DNA from: JBMOKU01 sp049324315
GTDB taxonomy: Bacteria > Bacillota > Clostridia > Peptostreptococcales > Thermotaleaceae
Direction of reading: 5' to 3'
DNA: 19,012 bases
Assembly (NCBI GenBank): GCA_049324315.1
Contig: JBMOKU010000013.1
Location: forward strand, 1-19,012
The notes beneath the pieces are model-generated. The model did no database searches. It was not told the origin of the DNA and saw only the letters and a list, made by a program, of their open reading frames with translations. Position 1 is the stretch's first letter. The number at the start of each line of letters is the position of its first letter. Below, piece after piece: positions 13,797 to 19,012 of the stretch. The translations under genes and the position numbers were made by a program.

Positions 13797-14801
13797 ATGA
13801 GGTTTTTGATTGATCATAAGAAAAAGATGATTTTCCTGATAGCTTGCTTTACGCTGCTTTACTTCTTGCGGCAATATGTATATGATGATCGTGGACATAG
13901 TACGCAGATGGTCATGGGAGGGCAGTTTTATCAACAATTTGAAGACTTAGAAATAAATGATATGAAGACAGACCAAACAGATATGCCCGAATACTTCCGA
14001 CCATCAAAGCTGCCTATACTCAATGATAGAGAATTTAACACCGATTTCTTTTGGAAGTATCATGAAAAAGAGCCTTCGGAAATAAACTTGCCAAAATCAC
14101 TGCTTAAAACGCCGGAAGATACCATCATCAACTATTTTAGTATCTTGGAACATGCTGAAAATCTAACAAAGGACAAAATGGGCGGCTGTGGAACCGTGGG
14201 GAATGCCAAGCTACCTTTCCCCGTTGCTTATGCTTTTTTAACGCCTGATTATCAAAAAAGGGTAACCTACCAGGACTATCTGAAATCCTTTGAAGGTATC
14301 GGCCATACAAGCCTAATTAAATTGCGAAAGACACCAGATGATCAAAGTAATCCTAATAATATTCGATACTTTATGGAGATCGAAACCATCGAAGGCTCAT
14401 CAAAGAATGTAACATATTTTGCTTACTACTACGGATTTATTGATATTATGGAAGAGCGTAATGGATATAGAATTGCTAACATGGAATTTTACGGAGAAGA
14501 CTTCTTATGTGCACCTTATCATGGCTGGGCCCATAATGCAGAGGCATCTGTGGATATCCGATATGGTGATTGGTGTGCATTGGTGGCAAAAAGATATCCA
14601 ACGGAGCAAAATGGATATGTAAAAAATATTTATTTCAAGGGGACAGATGGGAACGATTATCTTATAGAGTTTTATCAGCTGACCAATGGTACGGATATTG
14701 AGATGGCGCAATATAAAAAAGATACGAATGGCAGCTGGAAACTGGTAAAGCTTGATCCTTATAAGTGTTTGGAAGAGAAGAAGGATGAAACAAGTTTGTA
14801 G
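13797..14801 (+). CDS. Membrane-anchored exported protein of unknown function
   Basis: 334 residues with a single N-terminal hydrophobic helix (about 10-26, after MRFLIDHKKKM) that would act as an uncleaved anchor or signal peptide; the rest is hydrophilic and predicted outside the cell. The mid part (about 100-245) has TPEDTIINYFSILEHAENL, then PVAYAFLTPDYQKRVTYQDYLKSFEGIGHTSLIKL. This resembles the NTF2-like folds of clostridial surface proteins, where a helix and sheet follow a TPEDTI-type opening. Five cysteines occur in the exported part, including GGCG and the late DWCALVAKRYP and PYKCLEE. I do not recognise a named family. AGAGG lies about 5 nt upstream of the ATG. The gene is monocistronic and ends at a strong terminator. 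Confidence 0.75.
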   Translation: MRFLIDHKKKMIFLIACFTLLYFLRQYVYDDRGHSTQMVMGGQFYQQFEDLEINDMKTDQTDMPEYFRPSKLPILNDREFNTDFFWKYHEKEPSEINLPKSLLKTPEDTIINYFSILEHAENLTKDKMGGCGTVGNAKLPFPVAYAFLTPDYQKRVTYQDYLKSFEGIGHTSLIKLRKTPDDQSNPNNIRYFMEIETIEGSSKNVTYFAYYYGFIDIMEERNGYRIANMEFYGEDFLCAPYHGWAHNAEASVDIRYGDWCALVAKRYPTEQNGYVKNIYFKGTDGNDYLIEFYQLTNGTDIEMAQYKKDTNGSWKLVKLDPYKCLEEKKDETSL

Positions 14802-14811
14802 ATAAAATGAT

Positions 14812-14850
14812 AAAGAGCATGCTTTGTTGCAAAGCACAGCTCTTTTTTTA
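14812..14850 (+). terminator. Bidirectional terminator between convergent genes
   Basis: AAAGAGC (14812-14818) pairs with GCTCTTT (14839-14845). Inside, TGCTTTG (14820-14826) pairs with CAAAGCA (14830-14836). TTTTTTT follows on the plus strand. On the minus strand the helix is followed by ATCATTTTATC, so it may also serve the convergent membrane-protein unit. Confidence 0.88.
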
Positions 14851-14859
14851 AAGTACTTC

Positions 14860-15306
14860 TTAGTAATCCTGATTTTTGATTAGGCCACATAATTGTGAAA
14901 ACCACAGTACTAAACTGATGCCAGATATATTTAAAACAAAAGAGTCAATGGGACTCCATTGATGATAATGAAAATACCCTAATCGATTCATGACTGTTTC
15001 TAATACAAGAAAAATGGAGGCTAAAAATAGGATATAGGGCAATTGCCATTTTTTCTGTTTTGGAAAATAATAAACCGAAAGGACTCCTGCAGCATAGAAG
15101 CTGGTCCAATAAAGAACGGGTATGTTGGCAATATAATAATTTCCATGATTAAACGAATACGCACCCAAATCAGTAAATTTTTTATCGATGATTAAAAGTA
15201 CAATCAAGCAGATGACGCCAGCACACCAGTAGCTTTTCACTTTCTTTAATGGAACTGATATAAACAGGACTACGTATGCAGTGCAGAAAAAAATAAACCA
15301 TCCCAT
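14860..15306 (-). CDS. Multi-helix membrane protein (CBO0543-like)
   Basis: 148 residues with four to five hydrophobic helices (MGWFIFFCTAYVVLFISVPL, WCAGVICLIVLLIID, YWTSFYAAGVLSVYYF, LPYILFLASIFLVLETVMNRLGY, FVLNISGISLVLWFSQL). The length, the helix pattern and the VLETVMNRLGYFHYHQW segment recall the CBO0543 family of Clostridia and Bacilli, whose function is unknown. This is recognition by pattern only. The ribosome site AGGAG lies a few bases upstream of the ATG. It is the second gene of a two-gene minus-strand unit, 29 nt after its neighbour. Confidence 0.75.
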   Translation of the reverse strand: MGWFIFFCTAYVVLFISVPLKKVKSYWCAGVICLIVLLIIDKKFTDLGAYSFNHGNYYIANIPVLYWTSFYAAGVLSVYYFPKQKKWQLPYILFLASIFLVLETVMNRLGYFHYHQWSPIDSFVLNISGISLVLWFSQLCGLIKNQDY

Positions 15307-15335
15307 ATTTATCTCCTAATATATAAAATAATTAT

Positions 15336-15689
15336 TTAGTGAGGCTGCATGGAGAGGTAATTTACTAACCAGATAGCATGGGCTGATAAAGGGATTGATT
15401 GTATTGCTAACAGTAGAATAAGGACTTTATGATATCTTCCCTTGTTATTCATTTTGTTACCTGCCCAACGTATGATTAGAAGGAAGAACACAGCGTACAG
15501 GACCCTGAAAAAGATCCCTTGATAGAAAGGCAGATCCATAAATGAAAGCATAAAAGGATTTGCTTCCTGAATAAAGCCTAGAACACTAATGCCCAAGTAA
15601 GATATTATATAATCTGCTAACATAGCGACAAATACAAAAATTAAAATGGCATCTGAACGATACGATCGATTATAATATAAACTATCCAT
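15336..15689 (-). CDS. Small membrane protein (DUF5658-like)
   Basis: 117 residues with about four hydrophobic helices. The segment MLADYIISYLGISVLGFIQEANPFM, an acidic helix followed by EANP, is the hallmark of DUF5658-like membrane proteins of unknown function. The basic loop RWAGNKMNNKGRYHK separates the last two helices. AAGGAG stands about 8 nt upstream of the ATG. It is the first gene of the minus-strand pair with the CBO0543-like gene. No clear minus-strand promoter was found; TATATT near 15715-15720 is a possible -10. Confidence 0.75.
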   Translation of the reverse strand: MDSLYYNRSYRSDAILIFVFVAMLADYIISYLGISVLGFIQEANPFMLSFMDLPFYQGIFFRVLYAVFFLLIIRWAGNKMNNKGRYHKVLILLLAIQSIPLSAHAIWLVNYLSMQPH

Positions 15690-15820
15690 GATATAACTCC
15701 TTAATTTTATTGGAATATAGCCTAATTATTGACACGACTGAGTTATATTAAACCCAAATAAACATATAGATATTTCATGTCTATGTGCTTGTACTGCCTT
15801 TTATGATTGCGGGCAAAAAT

Positions 15821-15849
15821 TTGACTTTTCTTTGATGCTTATCTATTAA
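15821..15849 (+). promoter_or_regulatory. Promoter of the DUF169 gene
   Basis: TTGACT (15821-15826), a 17-bp spacer and TATTAA (15844-15849) form a reasonable sigma-A promoter, leaving a leader of about 35 nt. Confidence 0.55.
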
Positions 15850-15890
15850 AATTAAAGGTAAAGAATTTAAATGTTTGGAGAGTGAAGAGA

Positions 15891-16667
15891 ATGAACAAAA
15901 GAGAAGAAGCTCATCGGTTGAAATCTGTTCTAGGGCTTTCAAGGAACATTGTAGGTGTTAAATTTATCTATACGGAAGAAGAATTCAATGACATTAATAT
16001 AAAGCAGGTTAATTTTAAAATGTCCTACTGCAATACGGTAAAGCTGGCATCAAAAGGAAAGCCTTTTAAAGCAAATTTTGAAAACTTTTATTGTAAAGCA
16101 TCTGCCAGGGCTTTTGGGTTAATGAATATAGATAATGACGTGGCATCTGGAAGACTCTATCATTCATTTAGAATGTATAACAGTATCGGAACGGCAAAAA
16201 ATGTGCAAAAAAATGTTACCTATTTTAATCACGAAATATATGGGGTAGTGGTTCAACCATTAGAGCAATTTGAAAATGATCCAGACATAGTTATCATGAT
16301 CATAAATCCTTACCAAGCAATGAGAGTGGTACAAGGATATTCCTATCATTATGGAATAGCAAAAAATATTAAGCTTACAGGCAATCAAGGCTTGTGCTCA
16401 GAGTGTACTGTAACACCCTATGAATACAATGATTTAAATGTATCGCTGCTATGCGCAAATACAAGATTTGCTGCAAAATGGAATGATGAAGAGATGGGCG
16501 TAGGAATGCCCTATCATATGTTTGACACTGTTGCAGACGGCATCATGAAGACGCTAAATCCCAGCGAACCTAATAGTAGAAAAAGAGAGATCCTGGAAAA
16601 AGTGAAAGATAAGAATCTTGGCGTAGAAATAGAACTAGGAACCAGTTACTATAGGAGTGGGAAATAA
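15891..16667 (+). CDS. DUF169 domain protein
   Basis: A soluble protein of 258 residues of the DUF169 family. Typical features are an opening RLKSVLGLSRNIVGVKFIYTEEEF, a conserved SYC..VKLASKGKPFKA region, then PDIVIMIINPYQAMRVVQGYSYHYG in the middle, GLCSECTVTPY, and the late VSLLCANTRFAAKWNDEEMGVGMPYHMF. The conserved cysteines (SYC, FYC, GLCSEC, SLLC) suggest a metal or cofactor site, but the function is not established. The family occurs mainly in anaerobes and methanogens. ATG 15891 is chosen over GTG 15882 because GGAGAG (15877-15882) then lies 8 nt upstream. The gene is monocistronic. Confidence 0.88.
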   Translation: MNKREEAHRLKSVLGLSRNIVGVKFIYTEEEFNDINIKQVNFKMSYCNTVKLASKGKPFKANFENFYCKASARAFGLMNIDNDVASGRLYHSFRMYNSIGTAKNVQKNVTYFNHEIYGVVVQPLEQFENDPDIVIMIINPYQAMRVVQGYSYHYGIAKNIKLTGNQGLCSECTVTPYEYNDLNVSLLCANTRFAAKWNDEEMGVGMPYHMFDTVADGIMKTLNPSEPNSRKREILEKVKDKNLGVEIELGTSYYRSGK

Positions 16668-16703
16668 AACTGCACAAAATGCTCGTGGTACATGAAGAAA
16701 AAT

Positions 16704-16760
16704 AAGTAAGGCAATTTGCTTTAAAAGATATATCACAAGCAAATTGCCTTACTTAATTGT
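16704..16760 (+). terminator. Shared terminator with an 18-bp perfect stem
   Basis: AAGTAAGGCAATTTGCTT (16704-16721) pairs perfectly with 16737-16754 around a 15-nt loop. On the minus strand it is followed by ATTTTTC, serving the convergent YmaF-family gene. On the plus strand AATTGTTT follows, serving the DUF169 gene. The stem is unusually long for a terminator. Confidence 0.85.
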
Positions 16761-16770
16761 TTAATGGTAA

Positions 16771-17139
16771 TTATTTTGTAGGATCTTCAATAAGCGTAGC
16801 GAAAACTACTTCATGTGTATGTCCTAGATTTAAAGTGGTCAGTGCTTTGACAAAGTGTACATGTTTTCCATTTCCAACATCAATAGCAGGACCGGTTTCG
16901 GCACCAAGCTCATGGAGGTGACCAATCGCAAAATCTGTATTGGTTAGCAGCGCATGTCTATGACCGCCTCCGGGAATTGGAATTGCTTCACTTGTTACTC
17001 CTGCAAAACGATGGTTATGGGTGATTTTACCAGCAAATTTCGTACTGCCTAAAAACTCATGAACATGAGTTTGTGCTGCGGGCAGATGTTCTTTCTCATG
17101 GCGCTCTTGTGGGAATTTTACTTCAGTGCTCATTCTCAT
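16771..17139 (-). CDS. YmaF family protein, histidine-rich
   Basis: 122 residues with the YmaF family pattern: THVHEFLGST, HNHRFAGVTSEAI, GGGHRHALLTNT, FAIGHLHELGAETGPAIDVGNGKHVHFV and LGHTHEVVFATLIEDP. There are about 15 histidines, mostly in H-x-H pairs at regular intervals; this suggests metal binding, although no function is established. No signal peptide is present. In Bacillus a YmaF protein is known but uncharacterised. ATG at 17139-17137 is preferred over GTG 17145 because AGGAG (17149-17145) overlaps the latter and is 5 nt from the former. The gene is convergent with the DUF169 gene and monocistronic. Confidence 0.87.
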   Translation of the reverse strand: MRMSTEVKFPQERHEKEHLPAAQTHVHEFLGSTKFAGKITHNHRFAGVTSEAIPIPGGGHRHALLTNTDFAIGHLHELGAETGPAIDVGNGKHVHFVKALTTLNLGHTHEVVFATLIEDPTK

Positions 17140-17354
17140 TTTCACTCCTAATCATTTTATTACAAACAGAAGTTAAGGCAAGCTAGTCCCTATCTTCTAT
17201 TTGCAATTCATAATATTAGAAGTTTGGCTGCAGGGTGTCATTATGTGTACAGGTTTTATATGGGAATTTTACCTTAAAGTCACATTGAAAATTTATAAAA
17301 CACATTTATATTTATGAGGAATTGGGATGAAGAGCAAGGGGGGTCAGATAAGAA

Positions 17355-17384
17355 TTAACATTATATGGGAATATATGATATAAT
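17355..17384 (+). promoter_or_regulatory. Extended -10 promoter upstream of the repeat cluster and Nudix gene
   Basis: TTAACA (17355-17360), an 18-bp spacer, and TGA followed by TATAAT (17376-17384) make a strong-looking extended -10 promoter. It reads toward the Nudix gene, giving a leader of nearly 390 nt that would include all the repeats. Confidence 0.6.
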
Positions 17385-17424
17385 CTTTATGTCGTAACAG
17401 TAGAATGATGCGATATTAAAAACT

Positions 17425-17500
17425 CGGGGCGGTATGGAAACCGCCTCCTACGTTGATTGATGTGTATGGCCACGTAGGGGCAGGTTTCCACGCCTGCCCG
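17425..17500. repeat. Inverted pair of 28-nt palindromic repeats
   Basis: Copy 1 (17425-17452) and copy 2 (17473-17500, opposite orientation) have the same length and share the core GTGGAAACC / ATGGAAACC and the end CCTACG. Each forms its own hairpin (GGCGGT/ACCGCC in copy 1, GGGCAGG/CCTGCCC in copy 2). The differing bases change in pairs, so the helix is kept. The two copies can also pair with each other across the 20-nt spacer. This is the pattern of REP-like elements common in clostridial intergenic DNA. Confidence 0.75.
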
Positions 17501-17509
17501 TCTGTATCT

Positions 17510-17540
17510 GTCATCCTGAATGAAGTGAAGGATCTTTCTG
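17510..17540. repeat. GTCATCCTGAATGAAG-type dispersed repeat
   Basis: GTCATCCTGAATGAAGTGAA begins at 17510 and runs on to GGATCTTTCTG. ATCCT and AGGAT near its ends can pair. I recall nearly identical intergenic sequences in many unrelated bacteria; that is memory, not a search. Confidence 0.55.
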
Positions 17541-17593
17541 GAACGCCCACTGTGGAAGTCACTGAAAAACTCAGGCTATTTGAGCAGCAGAGG

Positions 17594-17662
17594 CAATACA
17601 TGGGGACTGGTCCACTGTCCGGTGTACTTTTTACCGGACTGAGGCCCTGTCCCCATGTATTG
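17594..17662. repeat. 69-bp palindromic (REP/MITE-like) element
   Basis: The outer arms CAATACATGGGGAC (17594-17607) and GTCCCCATGTATTG (17649-17662) are perfectly complementary over 14 bp. The inner arms GTCCGGT (17617-17623) and ACCGGAC (17633-17639) add 7 bp around a 9-nt loop. Related TGGGGAC...GTCCCC palindromes are frequent in Firmicute genomes and are thought to be moved by REP-associated Y1 transposases; none is in this window. Confidence 0.75.
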
Positions 17663-17760
17663 TCTGGACGAAGAGTAACTTTCTCAATAGTCTCCCCCTG
17701 TGGCGTTCCGCTTATAGAGCTCCCTACGATGGCATCATTATATAGTTGCTTAAAAATCAA
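17663..17760 (-). pseudogene. Possible coding remnant interrupted by the palindromic element
   Basis: On the minus strand the bases read IFKQLYNDAIVGSSISGTP and then ETIEKVTLRP, a protein-like stretch of about 32 residues that ends in the repeat element. There is no ribosome site, and beyond the repeat the frame has no recognisable continuation. The EKVTLRP segment recalls the N-terminus of a group of SAM-dependent methyltransferases (VTIRPV...), but this is a weak impression. It may be the 5' end of a gene destroyed by repeat insertion or deletion. Confidence 0.25.
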
Positions 17761-17780
17761 AAGCTGAAAGGGGCATAGCC

Positions 17781-18218
17781 GTGATTATAGTAGTAAGCTG
17801 TGTGATTCTAAATAACAATAAAGTCCTAATGGTTCAAGAAGGCAAAAATCATATATACGGATTATGGAATCTCCCATCGGGTAGGTTAGAAAATAATGAG
17901 AAAATTGTTGATGCTGTCATTAGAGAAGTTGAAGAAGAAACGGGCTATAAAGTTACGGTTTCAGGCCTTACAGGAATATATAATTTTTTCAGCGAAACGA
18001 ATACGCAAGTAATACTGTTCAATTTTATTGGCGAAGTAGTTGGAGGAGATTTGCAATACGATCATGAAGAAATCATTAATGTAAAATGGTTGTCAATGGA
18101 AGAAATCTCTGAATTAAAGGATGACGAGCTGCGGAATTGCAGATTGATTAGAAATATCATCAATGATGTAAGAGATAAATGTATCGTACCACTTGATATT
18201 ATCAATGACCTGATTTGA
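17781..18218 (+). CDS. Nudix hydrolase
   Basis: A cytoplasmic hydrolase of nucleoside diphosphates linked to another moiety, 145 residues. The Nudix box is complete and perfectly spaced: G34-x5-E40-x7-R48-E49-V50-x-E52-E53-x-G55-Y, giving the Mg2+-binding helix. The N-terminal strand IIVVSCVILNNNKVLMVQEG and the WNLPSG approach to the box are typical of the MutT/ADP-ribose pyrophosphatase-like group. The substrate is not predictable. The start is GTG with AAAGGGG (17767-17773) 7 nt upstream. It is followed after 48 nt by the GNAT gene, probably in one transcript. Confidence 0.92.
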   Translation: MIIVVSCVILNNNKVLMVQEGKNHIYGLWNLPSGRLENNEKIVDAVIREVEEETGYKVTVSGLTGIYNFFSETNTQVILFNFIGEVVGGDLQYDHEEIINVKWLSMEEISELKDDELRNCRLIRNIINDVRDKCIVPLDIINDLI

Positions 18219-18266
18219 TTCATAACGCTTTTAATGTGAAGAAAAGTGGAAATGTGGGGGATTAAA

Positions 18267-18809
18267 ATGATAAAACTTGATTTACTTGAAAAAGAAGATC
18301 TGAAAAAAATTATTGAATGGAATACCAATAAATCTGCTGATGATTTATTACTATGGGCTGGACCTATTTACAATTATCCCTTAACACTTGCACAAGTGGA
18401 AAGCTACTTTTTAAATGAAGTGAAAAAAGACAATTCTAATATTTTTGTCTATAAAATACGACTTGTAAATACAGACCAAGTCATTGGAACCGTTGAACTG
18501 CGAGAAATGGATAAAAACAATAAAATCGGTAGAATAGGTAGATTTCTAATTGGAGAAGAAAAAAATAGAGGGAAAGGAATCGGAAAAAAAGTATTAAAAG
18601 AAGTATTAAGAATCGGATTTGAAGATATGAAATTTGAAAAGATAACACTTGGCGTATTTGACTTTAACCAGAGTGCTATTAAATGTTATGAAAGTGCGGG
18701 ATTTTCAAAAGAAAGACTATTAGAGAATGCACGAAAATCATCGACCGATTATTGGAATTTATATGAAATGGCAATTTCAAGAGTTGAATGGCAGAGAAAA
18801 AATGGGTAA
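18267..18809 (+). CDS. GNAT family N-acetyltransferase
   Basis: Transfers an acetyl group from acetyl-CoA; 180 residues. The acetyl-CoA motif A is clear (RIGRFLIGEEKNRGKGIGKKVLKEVLR, with R-G-K-G-I-G at about 105-110). It is followed by motif B (ITLGVFDFNQSAIKCYESAGF), where the N and Y of NQSAIKCY are conserved in RimJ/RimL-type enzymes. The N-terminus (LDLLEKEDLKKIIEWN) fits the same group, which acetylates protein N-termini, antibiotics or metabolites. The substrate is unknown. ATG 18267 is preferred over GTG 18246 because GGGGGA (18256-18261) then lies 5 nt upstream. It is co-directional with the Nudix gene. Confidence 0.9.
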   Translation: MIKLDLLEKEDLKKIIEWNTNKSADDLLLWAGPIYNYPLTLAQVESYFLNEVKKDNSNIFVYKIRLVNTDQVIGTVELREMDKNNKIGRIGRFLIGEEKNRGKGIGKKVLKEVLRIGFEDMKFEKITLGVFDFNQSAIKCYESAGFSKERLLENARKSSTDYWNLYEMAISRVEWQRKNG

Positions 18810-18836
18810 GGCACACTCATTATAAAATATGTAGCA

Positions 18837-18871
18837 TTAGGGCTACTTTAAATTAAAGTATGGCCCTTTTT
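18837..18871 (+). terminator. Intrinsic terminator after the GNAT gene
   Basis: AGGGC (18839-18843) pairs with GCCCT (18863-18867), and ACTTTAA (18845-18851) with TTAAAGT (18853-18859), across small internal loops. TTTTT follows to 18871. Confidence 0.85.
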
Positions 18872-18924
18872 AATTGCTCAAATATCGAGACTGTAAAATA
18901 TTTTGTGGGCGGACGATATAAGAA

Positions 18925-18972
18925 GCTCCTTTCTGGTAAGAATTAGAAAATAATACCAAACCAGAGAGGAGT
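18925..18972 (+). promoter_or_regulatory. Hairpin that covers the transposase ribosome-binding site
   Basis: GCTCCTTTCTGGT (18925-18937) and ACCAGAGAGGAGT (18960-18972) form 13 uninterrupted pairs, including two G-U, around a 22-nt loop. The ribosome site GAGAGGAG (18964-18971) is wholly inside the right arm. TTTTT follows directly, so it also has the form of a weak terminator. Either way it would reduce transposase expression from outside transcripts. Confidence 0.7.
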
Positions 18973-18978
18973 TTTTCT

Positions 18979-19012
18979 ATGTCAACTTTACCAAAGGAAG
19001 TTATCAGATCCA
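18979..19012 (+). CDS. Transposase, IS256 family (5' end only)
   Basis: Only the first 11 codons are in the window: MSTLPKEVIRS. This resembles the N-terminus of clostridial IS256-family (Mutator-type DDE) transposases, which often open with M-x-T-L-x-K-E-x-I-R. GAGAGGAG ends 7 nt before the ATG. The catalytic residues lie beyond the window, so whether it is intact cannot be judged. Confidence 0.65.
   Translation, partial: MSTLPKEVIRS

Larger units (their letters stand above)
17146..17780. other. Gene-free accessory stretch with repeats and coding remnants
   Basis: About 635 bases without a supported gene. Positions 17146-17354 are AT-rich with nothing recognisable. A promoter follows at 17355-17384. 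From 17425 the composition becomes GC-richer and holds three kinds of repeat (17425-17500, 17510-17540, 17594-17662). Long open frames on both strands here (17453-17767 plus, 17416-17760 minus) run straight through the repeats and have no ribosome sites, so I do not accept them as genes. Confidence 0.7.
18887..19012 (+). mobile_element. Left end of an IS256-type insertion sequence (truncated by window)
   Basis: GAGACTGTAAAATATTTTGT begins at 18887 and looks like the terminal inverted repeat of clostridial IS256 elements (similar to GAGACTGTGTAAAA ends, from memory). It is followed by a leader of about 70 nt and then a transposase start. The right end and the target-site duplication lie outside the window, so the boundary is approximate. 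The insertion lies just behind the GNAT terminator. Confidence 0.65.

Noticed and set aside
15729..15751. TTGACA at 15729-15734 as a plus-strand promoter
   Set aside because: No -10 element lies at 16-18 bp, and the better TTGACT / TATTAA pair is nearer to the DUF169 gene.
17416..17767. Long open frames on both strands (114 aa minus, 104 aa plus)
   Set aside because: Both run through several palindromic repeats, lack ribosome sites and mirror each other because the DNA is palindromic. At most a short remnant (17663-17760, minus) may be real.
1..19012. CRISPR array, prophage or recognisable defence island
   Set aside because: No regularly spaced repeats, Cas-like, phage structural or toxin-antitoxin genes were seen. 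The only mobile signals are the palindromic repeats and the IS end.

Overview
The window looks like a chromosomal segment of a low-GC, anaerobic, probably spore-forming Clostridia member. An Alkaliphilus-like relative is my best guess. The reasons are AT-rich DNA with strong AGGAGG-type ribosome sites and T-rich hairpin terminators, a cobalamin-dependent ribonucleotide reductase, a Na+/malate-type fermentation locus, and several families typical of Clostridia (DUF169, YmaF, DUF2164, CBO0543-like and DUF5658-like membrane proteins). Names rest on motif recognition and memory, not on searches.

Layout. Positions 6-121 are a 5S rRNA closing an rRNA operon, followed by a strong terminator. Then come a thioredoxin-like gene (358-855) and a class II ribonucleotide reductase gene (1106-3457). 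The reductase promoter carries two NrdR-like boxes 32 bp apart. A MATE exporter (3613-5004) has its own promoter and terminator. Positions 5323-10334 form a malate locus: CitA/DcuS-type sensor kinase, response regulator, malic enzyme and 2-hydroxycarboxylate transporter, all co-directional. This is the gene content of the lactobacillar mae system. A long hairpin lies between the enzyme and transporter genes.

The middle part (10569-13299) holds a truncated isochorismatase-type reading frame overlapping a DsrE-like gene, an overlooked 40-codon frame overlapping a lipoprotein gene, and a VOC / cyclase-amidohydrolase / DUF2164 gene run. A convergent LysM gene follows, with a possible mother-cell sporulation promoter. 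After it come a membrane-anchored exported protein of unknown function, a two-gene minus-strand membrane-protein unit, a DUF169 gene and a convergent His-rich YmaF-family gene.

The right end is accessory in character. A 640-base gene-free stretch packs several palindromic repeat elements (17425-17662), apparently inside remnants of coding DNA. It is followed by a Nudix hydrolase gene and a GNAT acetyltransferase gene. The window then cuts into the left end of an IS256-type insertion sequence (from about 18887). The transposase ribosome-binding site there lies entirely inside a 13-bp hairpin.

I did not see a CRISPR array, tRNA, prophage or obvious new defence system. The most interesting items are the NrdR-box promoter, the repeat cluster, the IS leader hairpin, the small overlapping frames and the unassigned exported proteins.
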